Below, in pieces: positions 34,481-43,172 of a DNA stretch of 64,000 nucleotides. A program made the translations under genes and the position numbers. The DNA is taken from assembly GCA_016125265.1 (NCBI GenBank), contig WGMC01000008.1, forward strand, positions 94,608 through 158,607, read 5' to 3'. The stretch's first letter is position 1, and each line of letters begins with the position of its first letter. The notes beneath the pieces were generated by a model that saw only the letters and a program-made list of their open reading frames with translations, was not told the DNA's origin and did not search any database. This stretch comes from Planctomycetaceae bacterium. Lineage in GTDB: Bacteria > Planctomycetota > UBA1135 > GCA-002686595.

Positions 34481-35479
34481 ATGACGGAAACAAGCATTCT
34501 CACGAAGAAGGACCTCAAGAGCGACCAAGAGGTGCGCTGGTGCCCGGGCTGCGGGGACTACTCGATCCTCAACAGCGTGCAGGCGGTGCTCGCGGGGCTC
34601 GGCATCCAGAAGGAGCAGCTCTGCATCATCTCCGGCATCGGCTGCTCGAGTCGCTTCCCGTACTACATGAACACGTACGGGTTCCACACGATCCACGGGC
34701 GTGCACCCGGCATCGCGACGGGGGTCAAGATCGCGAACCCGAACCTGTCCGTGTGGATGGTGACCGGCGACGGCGACGGCCTGTCCATCGGCGGCAACCA
34801 CATGATCCACATGCTGCGGCGCAACGTGGACGTGAAGATCCTGCTCTTCAACAACCAGATCTACGGGCTCACGAAGGGCCAGTACTCGCCCACGTCGCCG
34901 ACCGGCCTCAAGACGAAGTCGAGCCCCTACGGTTCGGTCGACCGCGCGTTCAACCCGATCAAATTGGCCTTGGGTGCCGGTGCGACCTTCGTGGCGCGCA
35001 CCATGGACACCCACCCGAAGCACATGGAGCAGGTGCTCCTGGAGGCCGCGAACCACAAGGGTTCGGCGTTCGTGGAGATCTTCCAGAACTGCGTGATCTT
35101 CAACGACGGCTGTTTCGAGGGTGTGGCCGGCCGCAAGGTGCGCGACGAGCGCACCGTCGACCTGCACGCCGGCGAGGCGATGGTCTACGGCGAGGCCCAC
35201 GACAAGGGCCTGCGCTTCGACGGCTTCGAACTGAAGGGCACTTCGGCCGCCGAGGCCGGTGTGTGGGATCCCAGCGTGCTCAGCACCGCACCTGCGACGG
35301 TGCTGGCCGAACTGGACGGCCGCCAGGACCTGCCGACCGCGGTGGGGCTCTTCCGCCGCGTGAATGCGCCGGTGTTCGACCAGGACGTGCACGCGCAGGT
35401 CCGCGCCGTGCTCGAACGCAAGGGCCCGGGCAAACTGAAGGACCTGCTCTACACGAAGGACGCCTGGACCGTTTCCTGA
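34481..35479 (+). CDS. korB: 2-oxoacid:ferredoxin oxidoreductase, beta subunit
   Basis: The 332-aa protein binds thiamine diphosphate and a 4Fe-4S cluster. It shows WCPGCGDYSILNSVQAV near residue 20, SGIGCSSRFPYYMNTYGFH near 49, and the ThDP/Mg motif GDGDGLSIGGNHMIHMLRRN near 90-110 with NNQIYGLTKGQYSPTS. Length and motifs match KorB. It is coupled to korA at 18 bp spacing. Specificity for 2-oxoglutarate over pyruvate is inferred from the two-subunit gamma-fused type. Confidence 0.93.
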   Translation: MTETSILTKKDLKSDQEVRWCPGCGDYSILNSVQAVLAGLGIQKEQLCIISGIGCSSRFPYYMNTYGFHTIHGRAPGIATGVKIANPNLSVWMVTGDGDGLSIGGNHMIHMLRRNVDVKILLFNNQIYGLTKGQYSPTSPTGLKTKSSPYGSVDRAFNPIKLALGAGATFVARTMDTHPKHMEQVLLEAANHKGSAFVEIFQNCVIFNDGCFEGVAGRKVRDERTVDLHAGEAMVYGEAHDKGLRFDGFELKGTSAAEAGVWDPSVLSTAPATVLAELDGRQDLPTAVGLFRRVNAPVFDQDVHAQVRAVLERKGPGKLKDLLYTKDAWTVS

Positions 35480-35514
35480 GTCCCGTGCCGGTAGGGTCGG
35501 AGCGCGTGCAAACA

Positions 35515-36480
35515 ATGGTCGGGCTCGTCACGAGCCCGACCAGCCACCTGCACGACACGGGGCCCGGGCACCCCGAGCGCCCGGCGCGGTTGCGCGCCGT
35601 GCTCGAGCGCCTCGATTCTTCGGGGCTGATGGGCGAACTGCAGCGCGAAAGCGCGTCGCCTGCGGACCGCGCGGCGATCCTCGCGGTGCACCCCAAGGTC
35701 TTCTTGGATCGCATCGAAGAGCGCATCACGCGCGGCGATTCTTGGGTGGACAGTCCCGACGCCAACGTCGGGCCGCATTCGTTCGAAGCGGCCCTCGGCG
35801 CGGCGGGCGCCGCGTTGCTCGGCCTCACGCGCATCGCCGAGGGCTCCTGGCGCCGCGCGTTCGTGGCCGTGCGCCCACCGGGACACCACGCGGAAGAGTC
35901 CCTCGCCATGGGCTTTTGCCTCGTGAACCACGCGGCCATCGCCGCGCGCGCGGCCCAGCGCCAACACGGCCTCGCGCGTGTCGCGATCGTGGACTTCGAC
36001 GTGCACCACGGCAACGGCACCCAACACATCTTCGAGCGCGATCCCACAGTCTTCTACGCCAGCCTGCACCAGTTCCCGCACTACCCCGGCACCGGCGCGG
36101 CCAACGAACGCGGCCTCGGCGACGGCGAGGGCACCACCCTCAACTGCCCGATGGCCCCGGGCAGCGGCGACCGCGATTGGCTCCGCGCTTTCGACGAGAT
36201 CGTCCTGCCCGCCCTCGACGCATTCCGCCCCGATCTCGTGATCGCAAGCGCTGGCTTCGACGCCCACCGCTTGGATCCCCTGTCCGACACCGTGCTGACC
36301 GAAGCCGCCTACACCCACATGAGCCGCGCCCTCGTGCAACTCGCCGAACGCCACGCGGCGGGCCGCCTGCTCTCCCTGCTCGAAGGCGGCTACAGCCTCG
36401 AAGGCCTCGCCCTCTCGGCCGAAGCCCACGTGGCAGCCCTGGTCTCCGCGGGCTATTCGGCGGCGCGCGCGGAATCCTAA
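35515..36480 (+). CDS. Histone-deacetylase-like amidohydrolase
   Basis: The 321-aa protein has the zinc-dependent deacetylase signatures of the HDAC/AcuC/APAH family: HPERPARLRAVLERL, VRPPGHHAEESLAMGFC, the metal ligands in VAIVDFDVHHGNGTQHIF, and IASAGFDAHRLDPL, then LEGGYSLEGL. It would remove acetyl groups from amines such as polyamines or protein lysines. ATG 35515 is used; GTG 35506 in frame is an alternative. It follows korB by 35 bp and may be co-transcribed with it. Confidence 0.9.
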   Translation: MVGLVTSPTSHLHDTGPGHPERPARLRAVLERLDSSGLMGELQRESASPADRAAILAVHPKVFLDRIEERITRGDSWVDSPDANVGPHSFEAALGAAGAALLGLTRIAEGSWRRAFVAVRPPGHHAEESLAMGFCLVNHAAIAARAAQRQHGLARVAIVDFDVHHGNGTQHIFERDPTVFYASLHQFPHYPGTGAANERGLGDGEGTTLNCPMAPGSGDRDWLRAFDEIVLPALDAFRPDLVIASAGFDAHRLDPLSDTVLTEAAYTHMSRALVQLAERHAAGRLLSLLEGGYSLEGLALSAEAHVAALVSAGYSAARAES

Positions 36481-36604
36481 CGCAGATTGATGCTCCAGGC
36501 GTTGAGGGATATGCAGCCGGCCGTACGTCTGTCATCGCCGCGTCCTCGGTGGTCGACAGCGACGTCTCGCGAGGTGTGGTCGGAGAGCTGCTGCAGAATC
36601 CAGG

Positions 36605-38536
36605 CTAGCCGTCCAGCGCGACCAGGATCGGTGGAAGCATTGACGGGCTGGCCTCGAAGGCTTCGACCACGCCTTCGCGCGACCCGACGCCGGGGACCTC
36701 AAGGCGCCAGAGTAGGTCGTAGATGCCCGGCTCGCGGAAGGTGAGGTCGAGACCTGAGAGCGTGCCGAACGCGCCCTGGTAACCGGCTGCGGAGACGACC
36801 GCGTCCTCCACGGGACCTCCGTCGCGCACCAACTTGGCCGAGGCCAACGCGGAGAGCGGCAAGCGCGCGGCCTCTCCGCCGATCGTGAAGGTCACGCGAC
36901 GCTGGCTCCGCGGTCGGCGGATGTACTCGACGACCTGTTCCGCGGCAGCGACCGTGAACCGCGCGGGGTCGACGAAACCGTTCGCGTCGGGAACGAACTC
37001 GTACTCACCGTGCACGAGCGCGAACTGGCGCTCGAAACCGTCGTGGGTGATTTCATCGGTCGCCGCGTTGACCCCGACACGGGGTTTGTACCCCGCGGGG
37101 CGGAGGCGGATGTCCGCTGAGGGTCCCTCATCGCGACCCATCTCGCGCACCACCACTGCGGCGATCGGCGGAACGTCGATCGTCGCCTGGTGTGCACCCG
37201 CGGCGATCTCCAACGTGGCGGTGAAGCCGATTGGCTCGATCTGGATGTCGTATACGCCTTCGGCGAACCGGTGCCGACGTTCGAGCTGAACGACAGATCT
37301 GTCCTCCTGGACGGTCGTGGACGCATCGATTCGAAATGCCGCGATCGGCGGTCCGCCGCGCCATTGCCCGGAGGACCGCGATGCGATCGTCAACAACAGC
37401 TCGATGTCGTGACGCTGGAAAAGAGTCTCAAGGGCCTCGGAAAAACGTACCCGCACGACGCACTCCGATGGCGCGGCGGGCGTTTCGGTCTCGATCCACA
37501 GCTGGGCTTCCGTCGCGCCATCGACTGGGACCATCGGCGGTTCGAACTGGACACCAGCGCCCTCCCCGAACCCGAGAAGAGCGGCGACGTAGTCGCCCGA
37601 TGGCACGAGCCCGGCATCCCATCGAGCGACGAAGATCGAACCGGCCAGTTGCCAATGGCTCTCCTCCAGCCGTAGGGATCGGGAGACGTTACCGATAAGG
37701 TCGCCCACCCGATCCGAGCGCCGAGTGAGGGTGAACGTCGCACCTGAGATCGGTGTGAACGCCTGCAACTCAAGACTCAGCGCGTGCAGCGGCTCAAGCG
37801 CGAGTTCCGCGAAGGTCACGAACTCGCCGACGCGCCAGTCGGGCGCGGGCACGAGCGCGCGGAGACGTCCAGTCGAGCCTGAGAGATCGACCGCCCCGTC
37901 GGGAGCGCGGAAGGGCAGCGCGAGCGGCGATTGCCCACGCGCCTCGAACTCGCTGTACGGCAACCCACCCAGCCGAACCCCTGACGAGCTCGGCCCGGTC
38001 AGCTCGACAACCTCATCGACTTCTTGGGCACCGAGGAGCACGCGAGCCGGCGAAGGCTGCCCATCCCAAAGGTCGATGGGCGAGGCGGCGACGAGTGCGT
38101 CCCACGATGTCTCGAGCTCCACGTATGTGAACCAGCCACCCCCCGCCGTGCCCCCGAGCAGCAGAATGTCTTGGCCGGGATCTTCAGGATGCAAACGGCC
38201 GTCTACGCCAACCGCGGTTGCGACGACCGGCTGTCCTAGCGGCGCCCAATACAGCGTGTCTAGCTGGACGGGCCCGAGCGTCCGTGCGTGCCGAAATCGA
38301 ACGACGTGTCCTTCTTCCTCCTCAGAGGATGCTGCGACACGTCGATCGGCGAATGGCGGCAGCGCGAGGTCGATGTCCGCTTCCGCGGACCGTACTTCGC
38401 CGGTGCTGGTCCTCGCCGCCGCGCGGCCACCGCCGCTGTCGGATTGGGGCCAAAAGACCCAAGTCCCGAAAAGCGCGACAGTCGCGGCGGCGAGTAGCCA
38501 TCGCAGCCTGAGCGAGGATGTCGTGGCTTTACGCAT
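36605..38536 (-). CDS. Large membrane-anchored exported protein, unknown
   Basis: The 643-aa protein has one N-terminal helix (LLAAATVALFGTWVF) followed by a long beta-rich exported part. Runs such as GVYDIQIEPIGFTATLEI and IRLRPAGYKPRVGVN suggest repeated Ig- or carboxypeptidase-regulatory-like sandwiches, but no motif is certain. Base composition is less GC-rich than the flanks, and third positions are more mixed. It has a two-component look with the 131-aa secreted protein next to it on the same strand. I do not recognise the family. Confidence 0.7.
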   Translation of the reverse strand: MRKATTSSLRLRWLLAAATVALFGTWVFWPQSDSGGGRAAARTSTGEVRSAEADIDLALPPFADRRVAASSEEEEGHVVRFRHARTLGPVQLDTLYWAPLGQPVVATAVGVDGRLHPEDPGQDILLLGGTAGGGWFTYVELETSWDALVAASPIDLWDGQPSPARVLLGAQEVDEVVELTGPSSSGVRLGGLPYSEFEARGQSPLALPFRAPDGAVDLSGSTGRLRALVPAPDWRVGEFVTFAELALEPLHALSLELQAFTPISGATFTLTRRSDRVGDLIGNVSRSLRLEESHWQLAGSIFVARWDAGLVPSGDYVAALLGFGEGAGVQFEPPMVPVDGATEAQLWIETETPAAPSECVVRVRFSEALETLFQRHDIELLLTIASRSSGQWRGGPPIAAFRIDASTTVQEDRSVVQLERRHRFAEGVYDIQIEPIGFTATLEIAAGAHQATIDVPPIAAVVVREMGRDEGPSADIRLRPAGYKPRVGVNAATDEITHDGFERQFALVHGEYEFVPDANGFVDPARFTVAAAEQVVEYIRRPRSQRRVTFTIGGEAARLPLSALASAKLVRDGGPVEDAVVSAAGYQGAFGTLSGLDLTFREPGIYDLLWRLEVPGVGSREGVVEAFEASPSMLPPILVALDG

Positions 38537-38606
38537 GATGTCCTCTGAGAGCCGAGTGAGCAGCGCACGGTTACTGGACTCCGTGGAGCTTACAAGAACA
38601 ACCGGT

Positions 38607-39002
38607 TCAGCAGTCGCGGCAAGTCACATCGATGCCACCCGAGTATGTTCCCACAAACGTCCACGTGTTCGTGCCTTCGTGGTAGACGGGCGGGGCAGTC
38701 TCAGTGAAGTGGCTCGGATTGGCAGGGCCGGTGCCGCCCTTTTGACAGCCCCAGACTGGGCCCTGGGGCCAATTCCCACAGATACTGCACGCCCACTTGT
38801 CGGCGATGTTGTGGGCGATGATCCCCGATGCCACGGCAACGGCATTCCCGCCGTGCTGCACGACAACCGTGAGGTTGCCTTCGTAGGGAAAGGCTGCCGT
38901 TTGTCCACATTCCACGATCAAGAGAGGAACGGACTGCGCTATCAGGGTACTGCCGAAAGTCGGCGCGGACGAAAGCACGAGGAGCAGGGCGAGGATGCGC
39001 AT
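38607..39002 (-). CDS. Small secreted Cys-containing protein
   Basis: The 131-aa protein has a signal peptide (RILALLLVLSSAPTFGSTLIAQS). The mature part holds seven cysteines, including ACSICGNWPQG and a C-terminal TCRDC, so disulfides are likely. I know no family for it. It lies 70 bp upstream of the 643-aa exported protein on the same strand and may be its partner. About 290 bp before it (39003-39289) hold no supportable gene. Confidence 0.6.
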   Translation of the reverse strand: MRILALLLVLSSAPTFGSTLIAQSVPLLIVECGQTAAFPYEGNLTVVVQHGGNAVAVASGIIAHNIADKWACSICGNWPQGPVWGCQKGGTGPANPSHFTETAPPVYHEGTNTWTFVGTYSGGIDVTCRDC

Positions 39003-39289
39003 TTGGCTGGGGCTCTCCTGAGCCAGAGGGAAGTCGATCACGCTCGGGTGCTGGCCAAGCTACCCCCCCCCTCAACTCTCCGTCAAGTCAGCACCCATTT
39101 GGATGCCTCCCTTTCGACCGGACCGACACGGGTCGACCCTTACCTACGGTTGCCGTGAAGGGGTTCATGGACGCGCGGCGGCTGACCACGATGGGTGGGT
39201 CCTCGCTGGGACGTGGGAGCGTCGGCGGCTTGGCGGGCAGCGGAAGTGGCGCTCTGGGAGTTGGGCATTCCGCTGGGCGAGCTTCTGCA

Positions 39290-39958
39290 CTAGGTCAGGC
39301 CCTGCACCAGTGCGGGGCCGTTTTCGCCCCAGTCCACGACCATCGCGGCGTGTACGGGTTGGTAGCGCAGGTTGAGGTTGCAGGCGTTGAGCGAGAGGCG
39401 GCCGTCGGGGGCAAGGTGTGCGCCGCGGTCCTCGTGGATGTGGCCGAAGACGTGCAGTTTGGGGGAGATGCGTTGCAGGGCCGCGCTCAGGTCTTCGCAG
39501 CCCACACGTTCGCCGCGAAACGTGCGGTCGAGCACGCCGGCGGGTGGGGAGTGGGTGATCAACAGGTCGATCCCGGTGGGCACGAGGGCCCAGCGCTCCG
39601 CCAACTTCGGCCCGCGCGGCAGGTTGAACGCCCAGTCGTGGAACCAGGGTTGCCAGGGTGAGCCCCACACCTCGAGACCGTGCACCGAGGCGCCGCTGTC
39701 GAAGAGGTAGTGCCCGTCGCCCAGGTACTCGCGCGCGCGCTCGGGCTGGCGCTCGAACAGGAAGTCGTGGTTGCCCGCGACGATGCACTTCGCCGGGTGC
39801 GGCATGCGCTTCAGGAACGCGCCGAACGACGCCACTTCGCGCTCCGTTCCGCTCTTCGTGAAATCCCCGGCGTGCACCAGGATGTCCCCGTCGGGCACGT
39901 CCAGGTCGTCGTGGCGACCGTGGGTGTCGGAGAGCAACACGAGGCGCAGGCGGTCCAC
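39290..39958 (-). CDS. Metallophosphoesterase
   Basis: The 222-aa protein has the calcineurin-like motifs LLSDTHGRHDDL, ILVHAGDFTKSG, VAGNHDFLFE, LLITHSPPAGVLD and VFGHIHEDRG in order, which bind two metals. The layout matches MPPED-type phosphohydrolases of the cytoplasm. It is 59 bp downstream of the last gene of the dynamin-led run on the same strand and may be part of it. The substrate is unknown. Confidence 0.88.
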   Translation of the reverse strand: MDRLRLVLLSDTHGRHDDLDVPDGDILVHAGDFTKSGTEREVASFGAFLKRMPHPAKCIVAGNHDFLFERQPERAREYLGDGHYLFDSGASVHGLEVWGSPWQPWFHDWAFNLPRGPKLAERWALVPTGIDLLITHSPPAGVLDRTFRGERVGCEDLSAALQRISPKLHVFGHIHEDRGAHLAPDGRLSLNACNLNLRYQPVHAAMVVDWGENGPALVQGLT

Positions 39959-40017
39959 GCGGCGCAGCTTAACCGGCGGAGCGTGGGCCAGTGCTCCGAA
40001 CGCCGCCCGTGCCCGGG

Positions 40018-40899
40018 TCAGTGCCCCAACGGTTGGGGCTGGTTTGCGGGTTCCGTGCGGTGGACTTCACGGTGGACTTCACGGTGGACTTCGCGGGGCG
40101 GCGTGCCGGCGGAGTCGAGGTACAGGGCCTGGCCCACGGTTGGCGCGCCGAGCAGCCAATGCAGGCCCGCGCGCACGACACCCAGCGGCAGTTCCGCGCC
40201 AGGGCTCTCGTCGAGCGCGGCAGTCGTGCCGTCCTCGAGCTCAACGAAGAGACCGGGCGCGCCGTCGGGGCCGCGTTCCCACACCGCCGCGCCCCCTCCG
40301 CCGCGCAGCAGATAACCGCCGCGGCGCGCGTCGAATCGCAGCTCGGGCGCGAGCCGCCGCGCCAACCAGCGGGCCTCGAGCACCTTTGCCACGAGCGCGA
40401 GTGTCTCCGGGCCCGCGCCGGGAGCCTGCGCCAGGGCACCGCGTGCCAACTGGTCGGCCAGTTGCAGAAGCGCGCTCGTGTGCTCCACCGGCGGCGCGTC
40501 CCCCGCGGGACGCCACTGCAACACCAGACCCTGTTCGGTGCGCCGCAGGCAGTAGCCGCCGTCCCGCTCCAGGATGCGCGTGCGCCCGAATAGGCTGGTC
40601 CAGGTGCGCGGCGCGCGGCGCTCGAGGTCCTCACGCACGGCGCCAGGCAGGGCCACTTCGATGCTGCGCTCCGGATGGCGGTCGAAGAGCGCCACGAGTT
40701 CTGTGGGGAGCGCGACGCGGTGCCACGTCGCCATCGCGTCGGCGAGGCGCGGTGGTTCCCGCGGCGACACACGGGCCTCGCGCTCGGGGTGTTCGTTGTG
40801 CACGGCGGCGCGCAGCCACGCGCGGGCTTCGGTGGCGGGCCCGTCGCCGCGGGCCGGCGCCTCGAGGCCCCCGTGGGCAAACACGATGCGCAGCGTCAC
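40018..40899 (-). CDS. Unknown protein 3 of dynamin-led operon, repeat-bearing C-terminus
   Basis: This 293-aa protein is of unknown family. It starts at GTG 40899 in a GTGA overlap with the preceding gene. It has leucine-rich helical stretches (ALLQLADQLARGALAQAPG) and a beta-rich C-terminal half (LFVELEDGTTAALDESPG). No transmembrane segment is evident. The last 20 residues contain three REVH tetrads from a perfect-looking 12-bp tandem repeat (40060-40095). It is the last of three GTGA-chained genes downstream of a dynamin-like GTPase. Confidence 0.6.
   Translation of the reverse strand: MTLRIVFAHGGLEAPARGDGPATEARAWLRAAVHNEHPEREARVSPREPPRLADAMATWHRVALPTELVALFDRHPERSIEVALPGAVREDLERRAPRTWTSLFGRTRILERDGGYCLRRTEQGLVLQWRPAGDAPPVEHTSALLQLADQLARGALAQAPGAGPETLALVAKVLEARWLARRLAPELRFDARRGGYLLRGGGGAAVWERGPDGAPGLFVELEDGTTAALDESPGAELPLGVVRAGLHWLLGAPTVGQALYLDSAGTPPREVHREVHREVHRTEPANQPQPLGH
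40060..40095. repeat. 12-bp in-frame tandem repeat, 3 units
   Basis: On the plus strand the unit is GTGGACTTCACG, repeated three times with changes only in the last unit (GTGGACTTCGCG). It is in frame with the gene on the minus strand and encodes REVH-type tetrads near the C-terminus. Copy number could vary by slippage without breaking the frame. Confidence 0.8.
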
Positions 40900-41843
40900 G
40901 GGTCGAGCTCCGGGTCGGGATCCGCGCCTGTGCGCAGGGCGTCGGGCGCCGCGCACAGTTCGACCAAGTAGGGCGCAAGCTCGACGATCCGCGCGAGCGT
41001 AGACTCACCCGACGCAAGTCGTTCGAACACCAGCACCGGACCCGTTGCCCCGGCGCTCGGTGGGGGAAGCGCGGCGAACCGCGCGAGTCCGAGGCGCAGC
41101 AGTTGGGTCCCGCCCGCGGCGCCGCGGTGCGCGAGGTCCAGCGCGAAGCCGCCCGCTTCGTGGGTGAGCGCGCCGTCCAGTTGTCCCGCGTCGGCCAGAC
41201 TCGCCGCGGCGCTGCGGCCTTGCTCCAGCACCTCTTGGACGGCCGCGCGGGTTGCCTCGATGGCGCTCGCCAAGCTCGCGCCCTCAAGGCCCGCACCGCC
41301 GCGGTCCACCGATGCGCCCAACCAACGCGCGATCGGCCCCGCGGCCCCGTGCCACGCCTCCGCGACCAGCTCCGCCAGGTTGCGCTCGCGCTCCGTCAGT
41401 TCTCCCAGCGCCACGGCCGCGCCCAACTCCCGATCGATCCACGCGGCGGCGAGCGGCGGCCGGACGGACAGAACACGCGGCGCGTAACGGCCGCCGCCGG
41501 GCGCGTACCACGGCGCGCCGTGCAGGTCCTCGGCCGACGGGCTCGCGCCGAGGAACACCAGGTCCACGGGCCGCAGCGCGCCCGTTCCCGGCCGCGACGG
41601 CAGGTTGTCCGCGTGGGCGACGCCGTCGAAGAGCGCCGCCCAACCGCGGGGCGGCGGCGCGCCCGTGTGCCCCAGGCACGGCACACCCGGTCGCCCGACG
41701 GCGGCACCGTCCCTGGCCGGCGCCGTCAGCAGCTCGGGGTCGAGCAGCACCGCGACTCGGCCGTCCGCACGCCGGCGCAGGGCGGCCAGCACACGCGGCT
41801 CGCCCGCCGCATCGAGCGCCGCACAGACCGGCGGCGCGCTCAC
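40896..41843 (-). CDS. Unknown protein 2 of dynamin-led operon
   Basis: The protein is 315 aa from GTG 41843 in a GTGA overlap with the upstream membrane protein. It shows several helical and beta stretches (IDRELGAAVALGELTERERN, SAIEATRAAVQEVLEQG, and a late FERLASGESTLARIVELAPY) and no membrane segment or known motif. It is alanine- and glycine-rich like its neighbours. Coupled translation with the flanking genes suggests that it functions in the same complex. Confidence 0.6.
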   Translation of the reverse strand: MSAPPVCAALDAAGEPRVLAALRRRADGRVAVLLDPELLTAPARDGAAVGRPGVPCLGHTGAPPPRGWAALFDGVAHADNLPSRPGTGALRPVDLVFLGASPSAEDLHGAPWYAPGGGRYAPRVLSVRPPLAAAWIDRELGAAVALGELTERERNLAELVAEAWHGAAGPIARWLGASVDRGGAGLEGASLASAIEATRAAVQEVLEQGRSAAASLADAGQLDGALTHEAGGFALDLAHRGAAGGTQLLRLGLARFAALPPPSAGATGPVLVFERLASGESTLARIVELAPYLVELCAAPDALRTGADPDPELDP

Positions 41844-43099
41844 CGCGGCGGGCCCCCAAACGCGGCGAAGTAGAGGTAGTAGGGGCCCTCGCGCCCATTC
41901 ACGAAGACCACCTGGTCGCGGCCGCGTTCCAGTTCGAGCCGCAGCGGATCCTCCACACCCTGGCGCCAGTGGATCCACCAGTGCTGTTGTTCCGGGTCGT
42001 AGCGCGGCGCGCCGAGCAGGTCCGGGTGGGGACGCTCCACCTGGGGCCTGCCGTCCACCAAGAGCAGCGCGGTGAACCGCGGCACACCGCCCGCCTCGGG
42101 ACCCGTCGGGCGCGAGTCGAAGAGCAGCCCAAAGAGCCGCTGGGACGGCGCGCGCCCGTAGCGCTTGGCGAAGAGCCCGTCGTCGGCGGCGAAGTAGTCG
42201 AGCAGAGGCAGTTCCGCGGTCGAGGAGGGCACCCACTCGGGCACGCGGCTGGGCGGCGCGACGAAGGGCCGGTGCAGGAGGAAACGCAGCTCGGCCCCGG
42301 TTGGGGGGCCGAGCTCGCCCTTTTGGTACACGGCCGCGCCCTCGACCCAAAGCACCACGGGTTCGGCCGCCTCCGCGAGCGGCACGTGCAGGCCCGCACC
42401 GCGCTGGCCGAGCGCCGGCTGCGCCGCGATGCGCAGGCTGTTGGCGTTCGGCGACAGACCGAGGAAGACGAGTTTTTCGGCGAGCACCGGATCGCGGTCG
42501 ACCGCCAGCACCGCGAGCCACGGGTGGGCGCTCTCCCGCGGCGCGTACGGCCGGCCCCAAACCGGATGGAAGCGCGCGAACCAAAGGCGTTGCGGAAGGT
42601 CGCGCACGCGCCACGCCGCGGCCAACTCGACCGCGAGCAGCACCGCCGAGAGCACCGCGAGCGCCGCCGCCAGCACGGGGAAGGCCCCGGTGCCGAGCAC
42701 CTGCTCGAGCGCCTCGTCCGCCCGCTGCAACTCCGCGACCACACTCCCGCTCCAACCGCCAAGACCGCTGCCGTCGAGCGCGCGCCCGGTCCCGAAGGCG
42801 CGCCACGCGCTGCCCGCGAAGAGCAGCGCACTCACACCCAAGCCGATCGCGCGGGCGCGCGGCTCGACCCATGTCAGCGCGAGGCACAGGGCGAGGCCGA
42901 CGCCGCCCAGGAGTCCGCCGGTCGGACCGAGCCAGTTCTCGAGCAGGAAAAGCCCCACGAGCACCTGGCCGAGGGCCAGCGCCGTCTCGCAGGCCAGGAG
43001 CCCCACCCGCTGCGAGAGGGGCCGCACCATGCGCCCGGTGAACGGGCAGTGCGGCCCGAGGCGCGGGCCGGCGCGCAGGGTGAGGGGAGCGACGTCCAT
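41840..43099 (-). CDS. Membrane protein of dynamin-led operon
   Basis: The 419-aa protein has a hydrophilic N-terminus with GPHCPFTGRMV, then about four transmembrane helices in residues 30-165 (for example LGQVLVGLFLLENWLG and VLAAALAVLSAVLLAVELA), and a long soluble region after about 170. I do not recognise the family. It starts 73 bp downstream of the dynamin-like gene on the same strand and overlaps the next gene by GTGA. It is a good candidate for the membrane partner of the GTPase. Confidence 0.68.
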   Translation of the reverse strand: MDVAPLTLRAGPRLGPHCPFTGRMVRPLSQRVGLLACETALALGQVLVGLFLLENWLGPTGGLLGGVGLALCLALTWVEPRARAIGLGVSALLFAGSAWRAFGTGRALDGSGLGGWSGSVVAELQRADEALEQVLGTGAFPVLAAALAVLSAVLLAVELAAAWRVRDLPQRLWFARFHPVWGRPYAPRESAHPWLAVLAVDRDPVLAEKLVFLGLSPNANSLRIAAQPALGQRGAGLHVPLAEAAEPVVLWVEGAAVYQKGELGPPTGAELRFLLHRPFVAPPSRVPEWVPSSTAELPLLDYFAADDGLFAKRYGRAPSQRLFGLLFDSRPTGPEAGGVPRFTALLLVDGRPQVERPHPDLLGAPRYDPEQQHWWIHWRQGVEDPLRLELERGRDQVVFVNGREGPYYLYFAAFGGPPR

Positions 43100-43172
43100 C
43101 GGGACCGCCAGGCTACGGTGCTCGCCCCGAACGCGTCACGCGCGACCCGGCGGGTTCCCGCGCTTCGGCACC

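Noticed and set aside
32180..35515. A 1111-codon open frame on the minus strand opposite korA and korB
   Set aside because: It is a by-product of high-GC codon bias in the real genes. It is Arg/His/Val-rich, lacks any motif, and korAB are certain.
38537..38606. A small gene between the two exported unknowns
   Set aside because: Only 70 bp, with no start and ribosome-binding site combination that I could support.
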